Counted from the first letter of the stretch, positions 1-13,455 are shown. The stretch: 59,688 nt of DNA from Lingula anatina (GCF_001039355.2 NW_019775931.1:104372-164059), one strand, 5' to 3'. Numbers and translations: made by a program. Notes: a model not told the origin generated them from the letters alone.

Positions 1-199
1 AGTTAATTCTCACTTGTCAAAGAATTGGCAAGTTACAAGCAGAATATAAAGTGAGAAGCTCGATTTCTGAATGCAGTGTAGAATTTTCCAAAATGTAGTC
101 CTACTTTACTAAATAGTCTAAGAGATTGCCCCAAGTTACAGTTGATAGAATGAAGATAGAGAGTTAGACGAGCGTATTGACACTCTACAACTATTGTCT

Positions 200-234
<35 letters not shown>

Positions 235-3150
235 TTAACCATGGACACCCACACCACCACCACCACTTTGTCTGTATATATATAATACAACACTTGATCT
301 ATGCTTGGACATAATAACGAATTATGTCCAAGATCTATGTCGTGATACATCACTAGTTGAATTCCGTAGCTACAGTTATTTTCTTTCCACCCCTGGGTCG
401 GGCTGGCTGTCTATAGATACTTTCCTCATTCCTATAGTTGTATGCAGTTGTATATAGGTGAACCCCTCTCCTGCCCCCCCTGCCCCCCATACCTTTCTAT
501 AGATTCTCTCTCTCTCTCTCTCTCCGGCTGTCTATAGATCTCCCCCATAACTGTCTATAGATCAGTTGATCTATTATGCTACTCCCAGTTGAAAGTTTTA
601 GCTCCCCCCCCCCCAGACGTGTATAGATCAGTTGATCTATTGAGGCACTACCAGAAGATTGCTCAATTCCCTGCAGTAAAATCAACAGAATTAAATTACA
701 CAAATAAACACATCAAGTCGGCTAATTAAGGACTGTGTATACGGCAATTAATCTGCGACGTGCTCAGCGTCTCCTGCCTAGCGGCCATCGCGTCTTAATG
801 ACATGATCGCACAATAAAAGCAAGCACCTAACAAGTTACTCAGTTTGATTACAATTCTTGGCTGAGGGTGCCGAGGAGAGAGCCGCGCGTGCGATGAGAA
901 CCAGGAAACGTTGTACACGAGCAGAGCAATGCTGTATGGTATCACGGAGGTGAGGGGAGGAGGTGTGTCAAAGGCTTGTACGTAAGGCCACCACTAACAG
1001 GCAGTGACGTTATAGCGAACCTTTACCCGTTGCGGAAAGAGAAATCACTGGCCATTTTGGAAATGGACTGACCATTTTGACTTCTAGAGCATATATATAT
1101 ATATATATATATTGGGGAAAAGAGGGCGGGAAGGTCGGCATTCTGTGACAGTGATGATAACGGTATCTCCGAACTTCGCGTGGAGATGAAGGCTGCAGCT
1201 GGCGAAAGAGAAACAAAATTAATATGTCTTGTTTTGTCCCAGAGAGAAACGTTTCTCCTCCATATTGCCTTTAATGTCCTGTGTCACCAGAGCAGTAAAA
1301 AGATGACAGCTACCCCCGCGTCTGTGGCCTCTTGTCGCCGTTTCTCTGAAGTGTGTGCGTGTCATGCGATCTCGTCATCAAACTCAACAGCAATCAGCAA
1401 TTAACGCCAAAGTGGAGAGAATACGTTGCACGTGTTAGGAGGACGCTACAAATTTAATGAATTACTCTCCGCAATCACTCAATCAAGCTGCCGCCTGGTG
1501 ACATAGGGCGTGCCTCGCGCAGTCAGCGGGGACTCATCGTGCCGAGTCGATTACACGACCAGCGCTAAAGTCTCAATAATCTTACCTGTAAGGCACTTTT
1601 TACGCGGTTAATTAAGCTTTGATGGCAGCACAAGGCGACGAGAAAAATTACTTGGTTATTTGATTTCTTTTCCTCCTTTCTTGTAGTATGTCACTAGAAA
1701 TCGGTCAATCAGAATAGAAACAACCGAAATACCATGCGTAATGTTTAACGCGCGAGGGTAATTAGAGGGACATTTAGCTTATAAAATTGTATAGGCCTAT
1801 TTTAAAATTCAGGAAAAATATATTAGTTAAATGAGTATGTTTTCGTTCTACATAAAGATTATATTTTTTTACACGTTTATTATTAATTGCCACAGAGGTG
1901 TTTCGATATTTTTCACTTCTGTCAACTCATTTAGAGCAAGGTATCAAATGGTACGGCAAGAATCAATTTGTCGTATTTCATTCCGTTTTGAATAAAATAA
2001 AACTAGGTCCGTCTTTCGTTATCTCGAATTTCGTTTTTTGAACAGCTACTCATGAATCTTATTTTATCAAACAAAGCACGTCTACTTATGGCACAAATGG
2101 TAAATCAAAATTTAAAAAAATAATCAAATCACACGGGACAATAACATATGTGGATATTAGTTTCTAAAACGTTTGTAATTGTAACTTCCAATAGTACACA
2201 CTAGATTATTACAGTGCTGTGCGTTCTCTCTGCATAGGAATTCACCGCGCGGTGAGCACAGCGTAACTGTGAAGGAGGCTCGTAAGGGGGTGGGGTGGGG
2301 GAAGCTGCTACCTAATGTGACTTATTAAACAGATTATATCGTTTTTAAAGCAAATGACTGGAAACGCGGATCGCTTCATACCATTTATTTTCCAATGGTG
2401 TGCACATTAAACAAAATATTGAAAAAACACGTAAAATATCTCATAGCTTACTTATCATTGGAAAGCGGCTCTGCATAGGTAAAAGTGATAAGTATATTTT
2501 AAATATTACCTTTAAAACTACATATATACATTTACATATTAACCAATCACAGCGGAGATGCCAGTCGGTCATCCTCGGTTCCAGTCGGAAATTCCATGCT
2601 ATATATCACACATAAAACGACGTGTTCCGAAATGCTTTGACTAACACATACAGAGTTTAAACAGGAAAAACTGAGCTTGAAAGTAAATAGTTCTGGGCGC
2701 ACGTGGCTGCGATTTCAAAAGAAAAAGTACGTATTCCCACAAACCAAAATTCGCTGGCTTTACAGATAGGCTGGCTCCACTGAACGATATCTTGGTGGAC
2801 CCAAGGCCGCGTCATATACGTTATTTCCAACAGTCCTTTCTGTTTTACATCACAACCCGTGGAAACTGACTACTATAACAAAGAAACCCGACTTCAACGC
2901 CTCAAGATATGGAACATGCTGCCCTTTAACACGGAATGTATTCAAGTCTATATATACTGAGAGTATTTACCACTTAATTGACTTCAATGTAAACTTACTC
3001 TTGGTTCTAACAACGTACGTGAATAGTGATTACCAACTCAACTGTATCTTGGTTTTGTTTTTCAAATTTTCATGGTGGTAATATTTAGTGATAACGATCA
3101 AGCGGCGCTTTTTTTCTCTGGTCATATATCTCATACAAGCGCTGCATCAT
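1..3150. other. Non-coding, repeat-rich stretch
   Basis: No ORF here has recognisable protein character. It holds a (TTTA)n run near 200-235, a hairpin at about 310-341, a degenerate minisatellite built on CTGTCTATAGATC at 409-645, CT and C runs at 470-620, and an (AT)n run at 1088-1112. The part nearest 3150 probably includes the 3' UTR of the minus-strand zinc-finger gene: a minus-strand AATAAA lies near 2383-2388. That link is inference only. Confidence 0.5.
310..341. repeat. Short perfect hairpin
   Basis: A 12-bp stem (CTTGGACATAAT and its exact reverse complement) flanks a five-base loop. A looser version of the same arms, with GGACATAAT and ATATGTCC, occurs near 43037-43078, so this may be the core of a small foldback repeat. 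No RNA function can be assigned from sequence alone. Confidence 0.5.
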
Positions 3151-3153
3151 CGT

Positions 3154-4251
3154 TCACGTGGTGTGAAGAGAAAAAGGTGTCGGCAAGCTTTCTCGACTGT
3201 CACTGGTTACCGGACTTCCCATGCAGGAAGTATCCGTCGGATTGAAGGCGAGAACTGGAAGCGAATCGTCAGGGGCCTCGTGGAGCTGCCGCTCGTGCAC
3301 CTTGCGATGGCGTTCCAAGTTACTCTTGTGGGATGTGGCATAGTCACAGATAGAGCAGACGTAATCCTTCTGCCCGCTGTGGACCGTCAAGTGACGCTTA
3401 AGAAGGGCCTTTCGACAGAAATTTCTCCCACAAAAGCGGCACATATACCCGTTCCTGTGGAAGATCAGCACGTGATCACGCAGCGACGCCTTGTTTTTAA
3501 ACATGAGTCCACAGCAATCGAGAAGCTTGTCGCACTCTTGGTGCATGGTGGACACGTGTCGCTTCAAGTTGTTTTTTCTGTCCGTCATATACCGACACTG
3601 CGGGCAGTTGTAGTACTTCTTGCCGTAGGGGGAACGCCCCAGGCGGCGATAATCCCCGAAGAAGAGCGCGGCGGCCGGCGGCCAGGGCGGAAAGAACTCC
3701 ATTCCACGGTTCCCAGATCGCATGGCTTGCTGCAGCTGCGCCAGACTGAACGCCGAGGGTTGTTGCAAGAAGAACGGTAGGGAGTTCATCAAAGGGACTC
3801 CAAGACCACCATCTTCGGCCTTGCTCTGTCTCTCGATAACCTTGCTGTCGTCAGCGCTCGCTGCGGCGTCCTCGCTCTTTTCCTGGTTTGTAGCTATAAC
3901 AACGCCATCTTTGTCTTCATCTGCGTCCTTCCCAACCTCGTTTGAACGACCACCCGAGCTTTCTTCCAAATTTTCTTTCTTTACTTTATCTTTCCCGGCT
4001 TCGACACCCTTTCCTATTTTACCATTGCCTGTGTCCACTTTGAGTTTCTTGCCGATGTCCGGAGCTTCCTCGTGGTCGGACACTGGTGGGTCATCAGCTT
4101 CAGAGGCGGCGTCCTTGGACAGCGTTATCCCCCCACTGTAGATAGGTTTGGGTGCCAGGGGAAGGGATCCCTCCACCCCCGTAGTGAGGTACCCCCGGGG
4201 CCAGCTCACCCCCGGGTTGGCGTACATGAACGGCCATCTGTAAGTAGACAA
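3154..4251 (-). CDS. C2H2 zinc-finger protein, 3' coding exon
   Basis: This encodes a probable DNA-binding nuclear protein of up to 365 residues, ending at the TGA at 3154. The N-terminal half is low complexity and acidic/lysine-rich (about residues 45-150), followed by a hydrophobic stretch rich in F, P and Q. Four fingers lie in the last third: canonical C-x2-C-x12-H-x4-H after KKYYNCPQC; a second with a CC pair and H-x4-H but no C-x2-C spacing; then two canonical C-x2-C-x12-H-x3-H fingers joined by a TVHSGQKD linker. After them comes a tail of about 40 residues rich in S, T and P. The first Met codon lies inside a likely 3' splice site (CTACTTACAG then ATGG at about 4238), so this is probably the last exon of a longer gene whose upstream exons I could not identify. 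Family C2H2 is certain; the orthologue is not. Confidence 0.8.
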   Translation of the reverse strand: MSTYRWPFMYANPGVSWPRGYLTTGVEGSLPLAPKPIYSGGITLSKDAASEADDPPVSDHEEAPDIGKKLKVDTGNGKIGKGVEAGKDKVKKENLEESSGGRSNEVGKDADEDKDGVVIATNQEKSEDAAASADDSKVIERQSKAEDGGLGVPLMNSLPFFLQQPSAFSLAQLQQAMRSGNRGMEFFPPWPPAAALFFGDYRRLGRSPYGKKYYNCPQCRYMTDRKNNLKRHVSTMHQECDKLLDCCGLMFKNKASLRDHVLIFHRNGYMCRFCGRNFCRKALLKRHLTVHSGQKDYVCSICDYATSHKSNLERHRKVHERQLHEAPDDSLPVLAFNPTDTSCMGSPVTSDSRESLPTPFSLHTT

Positions 4252-4259
4252 TATAATCT

Positions 4260-7200
4260 CGTATTAGAAATAGTGTGACAAACGCCCGTTGGAAGGTCAC
4301 AGAGGTCCGCCCTGAACTCTTTTGATGATGATAACTAACGCCAGGCTTATCAGAATAAAAAATATCAGTTAAAAATAAAAACAAAGTTTGAATCATATTA
4401 CTCCGGTCTGAAAAGAGTTACATGGGTTCCAAACCCGACAAAGAATTTAATCAAAGCCTTGTGTATATTTTAAAGATTTTAAAAAGAAAATACACCAATT
4501 TACTTTGCACATCTTAGTCATCAGTAGGAACCACAAAGGGAAAATAGAAACTCTCTTTTTACAACAAATTTATACTAAGCTACTGTGAAATAGAGAGACA
4601 ATGTGATCAATTTTATGTTGACAGAACTTTTTACTGTTTATGCCCCAAAATTTTGGAATAAACAGTTTTTTATATCATAGTTGATAGTAACTACTACAAT
4701 TTAAAAGTCTCCCTAAAAACTCACCTTTTAAAAGTGTTTTTTTATGATAATTGTTTTTAAACACTTAAACTGCTTTAAGTTTGTATCATTTAATTATTGT
4801 AATTCTAAAAAACACTATATACCTGTGAAGTGCATTGAAATGAAATACATAAGATCGAGACTCCGTCGGTAACCTGTGGCACCTGTTAGAATTATGTTAT
4901 TTAGACTACAAGATAGCAGCCTCCTGCTCTCTCACGTGTTACGTGGTATGTATTTTTTATCGATGGCTGTCTGTGGGAACACCTCGGATTATATCAATGC
5001 CGTATTAGCGATGTGAATACCTATCATGTAGATAAGTTATAGTTATTTTCTGGATTAGATATACGGACAATGTTTAAGTTATAACCCATTATGATCGGTG
5101 CAATATATCGTTCTTTTTTATTTTATTCCAGTTTAAACGCTGAATTAGTCGAAAGCGTTAGTGCTCCGTTTCTTTGTAATACTTGTCCGTTATCTGTTTT
5201 TCCCCACAACAAAACCAAACATTTAAACAAATAATAAATAAAGGGAAAGGAAGAAAAGAGATACAATAGATCAACATTGCACCGAGTCCATATTCCTCTG
5301 GTGGGTAATTTTTAACCGATCCGTGTGAAACGCTCGTAACGCTAAGAAGTGCATGTTATATATCATATATCATGACCATTCTGTTTAATATGCATAACTG
5401 GCCGGCGAAAAACATCATAATTTTTACCTATCTGTACGATTATCATGCGCTATCTAACAGGTGAGAGGTTCAATTTAATCCTGATAACGCTAACTGCAAC
5501 TAGTTGTGGGCATTGACAAAATATCACTAATCAAAGAATGCTCCCGTTTATTTGATGTTCCTTAGGAAAAAAGCAATTGCCTACTCATTAATGAATTATA
5601 ATGAAATTTACTACTGCTTTAAAATCATCGGTGAATTCTACGTGTGAGTATTTACAACAAGAGCACGTCTTAATAGTTGATAGATTTTTAAAATTATTTT
5701 GTTATTCTATTACCCTCTTGCTGCAATAGACAAAGAAATCCAATAAGGGACCTTGGACTGATCATTCAAATGTATATAAGAAACTATCCAAAGCTTTGTG
5801 TACGTGATAAAAACAAATTTTAAAGTTATAGTTGAAATGAGGATATTTAAGATTTCAGAGGTCGTGAAACCGTTTTGATATCAAAATAAAGTAATTTCTG
5901 ATGTTGATAACCATTAGATGACTTAGACACAAAATTCTGGAAATATTCAAATTTCACGGCGCAAGGTGGCCAAGGAGTGGCCAATGATAGACAAAAAGTG
6001 TTAAACGCAGTCGGGTCAACGAAGTATTGAATGAGATCTTTGATTAAATTAACAAGTTAAAGTTGACATTTGACAATGAGAAAAACTACCAAAAGTCATT
6101 ATTCGTTTTATGGAGAATTTTGCTCCCGTAAGTGACCCCTTGAGCTTTTAATGCACAGCGTTCCGAAAATGTCCTGCTGGGTTTTATTAGAAAAAAGTGG
6201 CTTGAAAAAACTCACCTCAAATTAAGTGGCATAAACATTCTTCCGGCTTGAATAAAAGACCAAAACTAAACACGCCCAATCAATTAAGACAGGTCCTTGG
6301 AGGAGCAAAAGATTTTAACGCTTGATTATGTATTTTCCCGCCACGGGTCATCCGTGTGTGTCGTCTGCAAGGTGAACGCTGTCGTCTGCAGGTCGTGTGC
6401 GCGTTGATGTGTATTATACGGCAGATTGCGTGACTGGGTCTGGAGAGAGGGTGATTGGTGTTTGATTGTTTTTGTACGCGTGATATCGCGGCCGATATCG
6501 TCATAATCAGGCGTCTGATTAGTCATTTAATTGTCTTAATTAACTAGAGAGCATATTGGCGTGCGAGTCGCTGAAGATGGATGATGCTTGCTAACGACCA
6601 GCTCACCTTCTTTCTCCATTGATCACAACATATGGGAGAAAGGCGGAGGGAAGGGAGGGAGAGACAACCGGAGTGTTAATTATGGCGGCGGTTCCTCGCA
6701 CAATGAAAGCGTCACAATGGCTGTCGGCTTGCATGTGTTTTTTATCAAAACAATTTCTACCCCGTTCACCGCTGACCTACGATAAATGTATGAAAATAAA
6801 AATGAGAGGGATCTTTATCATTTCTTGCAATTTTTGATTTTTGTTTGAGATTATTAGAGTTTAAATGCAATTTAGTAAAAAGTTGCTGTGGGACATACCT
6901 ACAGCTCCGCATGAACTGACTCAAACTTGTGCACGTAAAACCGATCAAACTGCCTTTTTCTTTGACGTGCAAATGTTTTAAAACTCTGTAATTCTTATTA
7001 AACAACATTTGGAGAGTTCTGGGTTGTAGCGTTAACAAATATCATCACACGAGAGACAACTGAAAATAACAACTAAATAAAATTATTAGGACAGTTATTA
7101 ATTTAAAGTAGGTTACAAATATCCCAATTTGCAAGCATTTAAAACGTCCCAATTCAATCCTACATGTATATATACTCATAATATAAACCCGTGTTGAATA

Positions 7201-8321
7201 AAGGAAACAAATTAAATTGGAAATGGACATAGATATCTTCCACAGTGTTAGAAGATAAAACAATATGATTAATTGGCAAGGTAAATCTCGTATTATGGTT
7301 CGAAAAGATAAATTGCTTAATTAAAAAGATACAATTTACTTAGCACCTTAACATATAAAATAGTGAAGGAAAGGCGTAAAATAATCAAGTTCGATCACAG
7401 TAAACAAATAAACTGGTGTATAACCGCAAACGATTTATATGCCATTTACAAACAATTATACATAAGAATTGCGTTCGATATTTGTGTGCTCTTGGTAGTA
7501 CGTTTTCTATAAAAAGTCTATTGCACAATGATTTACTGCATGCAGGTGACCATCAGACTAAGACGAGCACGGCGTGTCTGGTTCCACAGCAACTGGCGAC
7601 TCCTGGTTCTCCGCGACTCCAGCGCTGACACCAGGCAATATAATATTGTGAATACGTGAGTACGTACACCGCACGCGGGTAGCGCTGGCAGGCTAAGATG
7701 GCATTGGCAGGTTAGAAAGACAAAGGTACGATCTGTCACGAGTATCCACCCAGGAGAATAAGCATGATTTATCATTGAGATGTGATATAAATTAATGCAA
7801 TAGTTTGTGTAAAAAGGGTCTCTTATACAATGCCCGTAAAATAATACGAATGCACCCGCATACAACTGATGTAATTTATTGGCGTGCATTAATTTCATAA
7901 ATAACATATAGATTCGGACATGCCTCACATTTCAAAGCCGCGTATTTGATGTCCTTCAATCACAAATTAAACAAAAATACATACTAAGAAAGTGCAGCTT
8001 ATGATGTGTTGGTAATAGCATAAATGAACCCATGTCTTGCTAAAATGCTCTGTGCTGAGTGTATATAAGGATAGACAGATAAACAGTTCAGAAAAAAAAA
8101 AAAAAAACGACAGTCCTGAGTACGCCCTCCTTTGCACCCTTATCGTAGGTAGCAGAAGTTGGAGGCGGTGAGGGCCACAATTCTGTGAACTATCGTATGC
8201 ATGGGGTATGCTGTATTTATTTATTGGATTTATATATAGAAAAGAATTCGTCCTGACATGTAAAGGGCAATAAGGAATTGGGAAAACAAATAAAAAACAA
8301 CGCTGTCTCTCTCTCTCTCTT

Positions 8322-8357
<36 letters not shown>

Positions 8358-8690
8358 CCTCTCTCTCTAAACGAACGACACTGTAAATGTTTTCTGTGCA
8401 TGCCTGCTGTCTTTCCTCATGATGATTTTGTCCAAATCTTTTCGTCTGGGAAATTTTCAACGAAGGAAATTAACTTAGAAAGATCTCTACTGGTTACAAG
8501 CGCGATTAACGTGAATAAAAGAAATGTCGCAGTGAATATTCGATGAGTTTTAAATAAACAAATTCATCAACCTTGCGCCAGCCTTTTTCTTTTTTGATTA
8601 AAGTAAAGATTAATTTTGGTGTGTAATTACCCAACGCATGTATATGGTGGTGTAAGAGCGAGAAATATGCCTCCATTGAGGCTGCTACCG
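4260..8690. other. AT-rich stretch without a recognisable gene
   Basis: All ORFs are short and compositionally random. It may contain an intron and 5' exons of the minus-strand zinc-finger gene, but no exon could be supported. A (TC)n microsatellite lies at 8305-8368. Confidence 0.4.
8305..8368. repeat. (TC)n microsatellite
   Basis: An alternating TC tract with a few interruptions (TTTCTTTC, CCCC). Apparent ORFs rich in R and E across it are artefacts of this repeat. Confidence 0.9.
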
Positions 8691-8960
8691 CGTCTAAGGT
8701 ACGAGACGCCGAGGGACTCGCTGTTCACGCGATCCCAGCATTAGCCGGCAGAGCAGCATGTAAGCGCGTCGTTTGGCACGCGCCTCGGGCCACGCGGCCC
8801 AACAGGGCTCCCCTACACCACTACAGCCTTTCCTACAAGCTCGCGGTCTCAGGAGCGCTCTCTCAACCCGGCGTCGCCTGCAGCGCTGAGCGTTCCTAGA
8901 ATTCATTTCACGATCTTGAGCGGACTGGGACTCGGAACGTTATTTGTGGGTTTCTCAGCG
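8690..8960. other. Locally GC-rich, CpG-containing block
   Basis: Clearly richer in G, C and CpG than its surroundings. A 65-70 codon open frame on the minus strand looks like a by-product of composition. It could be a promoter or 5' UTR exon of the minus-strand zinc-finger gene, but no start or splice evidence is decisive. Confidence 0.3.
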
Positions 8961-10160
8961 TTCGTCTTGCACGCTTGAGATTGTGGGAAGTTGCACATTG
9001 GGACGTGTGCTGACGCCGGCGGCAGTAGGATCGTAGTTCCAGTGGAAGAACGGTGGTAAAGGTCTGGCCTCAGAGAAGATTAATAAGGTGTAAAAATGTT
9101 TCATGTTTGCCCCCTCGTCGCTGTTTTCAATAATCATGCAAAAACTCCGCATTTTAGGGAATTTCAGCTGCTTTGCATAAAGGCTTAACTTGCTTGTAAT
9201 AACTGTGAATATTTGAGAAAAAAATGAAAGAAAAATTGAGCTGTGTTTCGCTCAATGAAGTTCTCCTAACTACCCGTTGATGTGTTTTAATTCATTTTTT
9301 CGAACAAATCAACTTCCACGTATTCGATTTCAGAGTGTCATGTGCAGCGATTGGGAACCATGCAAACTCATTAAAACACATAGTGCACCCAAACCCAATA
9401 AAGATGTCCAAATGAGGTCACAGGCATTCTCTCAAAAACATTTATTTCACAGATTACAAACTATGTTTGATTATTTGAGGGTCCCACATAAAGATGTTTT
9501 ATTAAAGTTTCACTCACCTGGAACCATGAAGAATAGACAAATAATTCATCGTCTAACCCCAAAAAGGAACATACGTGACTGTCACAAATGCAAAACGTCC
9601 AACTGTGGAAACTTTTAAATCACATTGAAAATTCAATCATCACTGGTTTTGTTCTTTAATTTATCTCCTGCAAGTATAACATTGTACAAAATTATAATAA
9701 TAGTTTGTATAGAGCAGTTAATTTTTGTTTTTTGAGTGACTTTAGTTTGCTTATCACTGAATATCATAAATGTAGATTTAGGCTACTATTGAGACAGCCT
9801 TGAATTTTTGTTCCATACACCTAAATGTTTTGAAAATTTGAATACAACTTCGAAATCATTCAATTTAATTTTTTTATACTTCAGCATGTGAAATGTACCT
9901 CTATGGTTTTGGGTGTGTAGTGCCCTCATAGATACACTAACTCATTGTGTGTCCGCAAGCGTTTAGTTGTGTACGTACTTGATTGGTATTACATGTGATT
10001 CAGAAATGTAAAAGATATTTTAATGTAGTCTGGTTTAAGATATTTAGATGTAGCAGTTGCCAAAAATTGGAACGCGTTATTTCGCAAGCTGGTGGATCCA
10101 AAAGTGGTGGTGGTGGTGGTGGTTGGTGGTGGTGGTGTGTGTGTGGGGGGGGGGGGGGGG
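8961..10160. other. No gene recognised; ends at an assembly gap
   Basis: A 113-codon open frame at 9277-9618 on the plus strand has no recognisable domain and I do not call it. The stretch ends with (GGT)n, GTGTG and a poly-G run from about 10104 directly against the N gap, which probably caused the assembly break. Confidence 0.4.
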
Positions 10161-10229
10161 NNNNNNNNNNNNNNNNNNNNNNNNNNNNNNNNNNNNNNNN
10201 NNNNNNNNNNNNNNNNNNNNNNNNNNNNN
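10161..10229. other. Assembly gap (69 N)
   Basis: A run of N bordered by a poly-G tract. Open frames that run through it are meaningless. Confidence 0.98.
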
Positions 10230-10735
10230 TGTATGGAGACAACAAATTACTGGAAGATAGTCTACGGGCTTGATATAGAAACAAAGCCAACTTTACAACA
10301 TTCTATTTCAAGTTCTAAAAACTTTTCACTGAAATTCAATACAACAACATTTCAGTCAATATGTCTACTTGATAACATCACCTGTGGCAGATTTAAATTT
10401 TGACTGGATATCTTTTAAAATCCACGTCGCTTCAGTCCAAAAATAATCTTTCAAAAACAAATGCGGGAAATTAAGTGTTTTGTAAACTCTTACCCGACAG
10501 ACTTTCTCTAGACGGCTGCAGCCTCCGTCAGGTGGCTGCTACATTTCAGTTAGGATCAAACAACTTTTCACACAATTTTGATGGCATGAGACAACTCCGA
10601 ACATGTGTCTGTTGTTTTGTTTGTGTTCTTATGACACATCATCGGGGCCAGTCCAGCCCAGGAAAATGTTTTTGATGGCGTATAATACGGATATATCACA
10701 GTCGTTTGTAGAGTTATTTTACTGAAGAGGTCAGG

Positions 10736-10778
<43 letters not shown>

Positions 10779-11840
10779 CTTTATTTAAAGTTTTCAATCC
10801 AATTCCGTTCAATAGACTTTACAATGATGATGATATTGGCAAAAAGCATATTTTTTAAAGATTAATATTCATAATCAACACACACATAATACCAAATCAT
10901 ATCAAGAACAGTTAAATCCTGATTTCATAATTCAGTGATATGATGAGGAATAACATCTTCGTGATAAAATATGTCTTAGTTTGAATATCGGATATTTTTG
11001 GGGGATTGAAGTTTCACACCAGTTGAATTTTCCCTGTGCGTGTGGTGACATGCCGTGGCCTTCATATGTGTTCGACATCAACAGTTTTTGCTATTCGCGT
11101 GACAAACAGAGGGGATAATGATTATTGTTTTTCCACTCCGCTTTTAAAGACACCTTATACCATATACGTCTTTAATTAACTGTTTTGAGAAATCTCAAAT
11201 CTTTCTTCTATTGATTGCCGATACCGTTTAGCCACGCCATTTCAGACCGACTGCCGTCTCCCTCTATTCTGCCACCGGTCCTTTCTGTAGTTTGTGTTCT
11301 AAGGTGGGAGCCCTGCCCCTCTCCCGGACACGTCAATCTCTCTCCGAGTCCCACGATGCCTGTACGCGCGCCACGCAGGGCTGGCACGGTGCGTTACTCG
11401 CGCCATTCGCACGCGATTTTACCCTAATATTACACCCCGTCGCACGTGCAAACCAATCAGCCGGCTAGTGTGGGGCGGAGAAAGGTCCCTATTCATTCGA
11501 ATAAATGCGTTAAGATTTGATTGCTTTTGAATCCTTGGAGGATCTCTGCTTCGTCTTTTCCGCTATCCATTACTCAGCACGGGGCCGGTAAGCAATACAC
11601 CCAGGCCCTGATAGAGGATGGTGTTGAAAGTCCTCCGCAAGGGCGTTAACGTCGCCCGTGGCGTTTTAAACAGTCCCCGAACTTTGTGTACTTGTGGAGA
11701 CAGGGAGAGGCTGGGATACACGGCATGTCATACTCAAGATGTGGAACTGAAATAAACGACAGGCATCTCAAACTGCCACTGGGGATTTGTGATGGGGAGT
11801 AGTTAAGTCCACAGCCGCACGGAATATCCATGTACGCGTT

Positions 11841-11932
<92 letters not shown>

Positions 11933-12590
11933 TTGCACAAAAATTGAATTTACATTTTCATACGCAAATTTCAAATGTCATTCATAAAGTCATGAAAATT
12001 AGTAGCGGAGGCTAGAAATATTCAAACACCACGTATATAAACTTCCACGCGAATTAACAAAAGATAAACATTATTTGGACAGGGAAGGTGCAGAAAAATA
12101 TTGTTTTTAAACTATTCAAAGAAAAGTAAATAAATGATACAAATGTTTACATACTGAATTGATCATTCCTTCCCTGATTATTAATGTTCACACGTTGTCT
12201 CTTGAATCAGGAGCAGTCGGGCCTTAACTACACAAACCAATTCTTCTGGACTTATCTGAAGACAAGTAATGCAGTCAGTCATTTTTAAAAGATAAATGCT
12301 GTGAATTAATGATGCAAAAATTGCGGGATACTTACAGGAAAGAAGGACCAAAGGCTGGTAGGACGGTGAAAAATAACGATTACCCTAGGAATATTGTAAA
12401 GTATAAGTTTTTCGCGAGAAAAGAAATTACACTGTGCACCTTGAATTATCTCAGTACAGTAGGTGCGTTCGACTTTTAGAGGACTTTATTGGAAACAAGG
12501 AACAACCATTTTGCGCAGAAATTTGTCCAAATAAAACAATACAGTAAAATTAAAGATTAAAACAAAAAATGTACAACTGGCAAAAGCGTG
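10230..12590. other. No gene recognised; microsatellites
   Basis: Contains (AAT)n at 10740-10779 followed by CTTTATTTAAAG (possibly the tail of a retroelement), and (TG)n then (GA)n at 11845-11925. A CCAAT-like and GC-box-like patch lies at about 11450-11480 (ACCAATCAG, GGGGCGG), but no exon can be attached to it. Confidence 0.4.
11845..11925. repeat. (TG)n then (GA)n compound microsatellite
   Basis: About 40 bases of TG repeat run directly into about 37 bases of GA repeat. Confidence 0.9.
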
Positions 12591-12772
12591 TTAAACCCCC
12601 TTTACACTGTACAGCGTCCTTTGCGACCATGAAACTGGCATCCCTGTGATCGCAGAGAGGAGACACAAGCATCGCTTTGGTTGCAGAATAAATACTCAAT
12701 GATCTGCCAGTCGGCACGTTAAGAAGTTTTTTCTCTCAGAAAGGACGCCGTCCAGTGCAAAGGGAGTTTTAA
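12591..12772. mobile_element. piggyBac-like MITE flanked by TTAA
   Basis: A non-autonomous element of about 174 bp. The ends are imperfect inverted repeats of about 27 bases: CCCCTTTACACTGTACAGCG on the left matches the reverse complement of the right end, with alternations such as A/G and T/G. TTAA lies outside each end (12591-12594 and 12769-12772), the target typical of piggyBac. There is no coding capacity. Class assignment rests on the TTAA and the C-rich ends only. Confidence 0.6.
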
Positions 12773-13356
12773 CAAATCAGTGCTGTTGTTGTAGCTGTAG
12801 CAAACAGGAGACAGGTAGACTAGCGTGGGGAGTCAACAGGACTCGCGCCGCGTGCGTGCAGCTCCGGTCGATCGCCACCTTGTTTCCCAAGGAATTACAA
12901 GCTTCGTTTCAACAGAAATAGAACAAAATTACTGACTAATCATCTGAGAGGGTGCCGCCAACATCGGTTCGGTTGTAACAATTTCATAAAACACTGTGAT
13001 AGCTCTGTGTTCAGTGAAAATATAACGTGAAATAGATTTTAATCTCGCGACGGAGATAAAACTGAAGTGAATAGTGACACGCACACTCTTCCATTTAGAA
13101 ACATAAAAATATCATTTTTCCTTTACATCTTTTTACGCCCATAATGTTACACATTAGCACGTTTGTTTGCGTTTGCATGTTTCTATGTGTACAAAGGTGC
13201 TTCACAAAAATGAATTTTATTCCAATTTCTGGTGGTAGACAGGAGATATACCCCCTGTCCTGTCCACCAAAAGTAGAGCTTACGCCGCGGTACCCAGGGC
13301 TATGGCCGCATTCACAGCCAAAGTTGATCTGCGGTCTAACAGATCCGAGGACCCAA

Positions 13357-13455
13357 TTTGACCGCCCCACTTGACAGCTTACCGCATTATCCCCGAGGGA
13401 ATCTATTTAGTGTGTATGAGGGGATCCCGCGACAAGCTATCAAGTGGGTCGGCCA
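13357..13455. repeat. Imperfect inverted repeat
   Basis: CCCCACTTGACAGCTT is matched some 65 bases downstream by its approximate complement AAGCTATCAAGTGGG. It lies about 60 bp left of the MITE at 13513 and may be part of a larger nested repeat. Confidence 0.45.

Noticed and set aside
3088-4278. Plus-strand open frames of 139 and 230 codons
   Set aside because: Shadows of the minus-strand zinc-finger exon, whose fingers clearly identify the coding frame.
7533-7928. 131-codon minus-strand open frame
   Set aside because: No recognisable motif; composition suggests chance.
9277-9618. 113-codon plus-strand open frame
   Set aside because: No domain, no good splice or promoter context, ordinary AT-rich composition.
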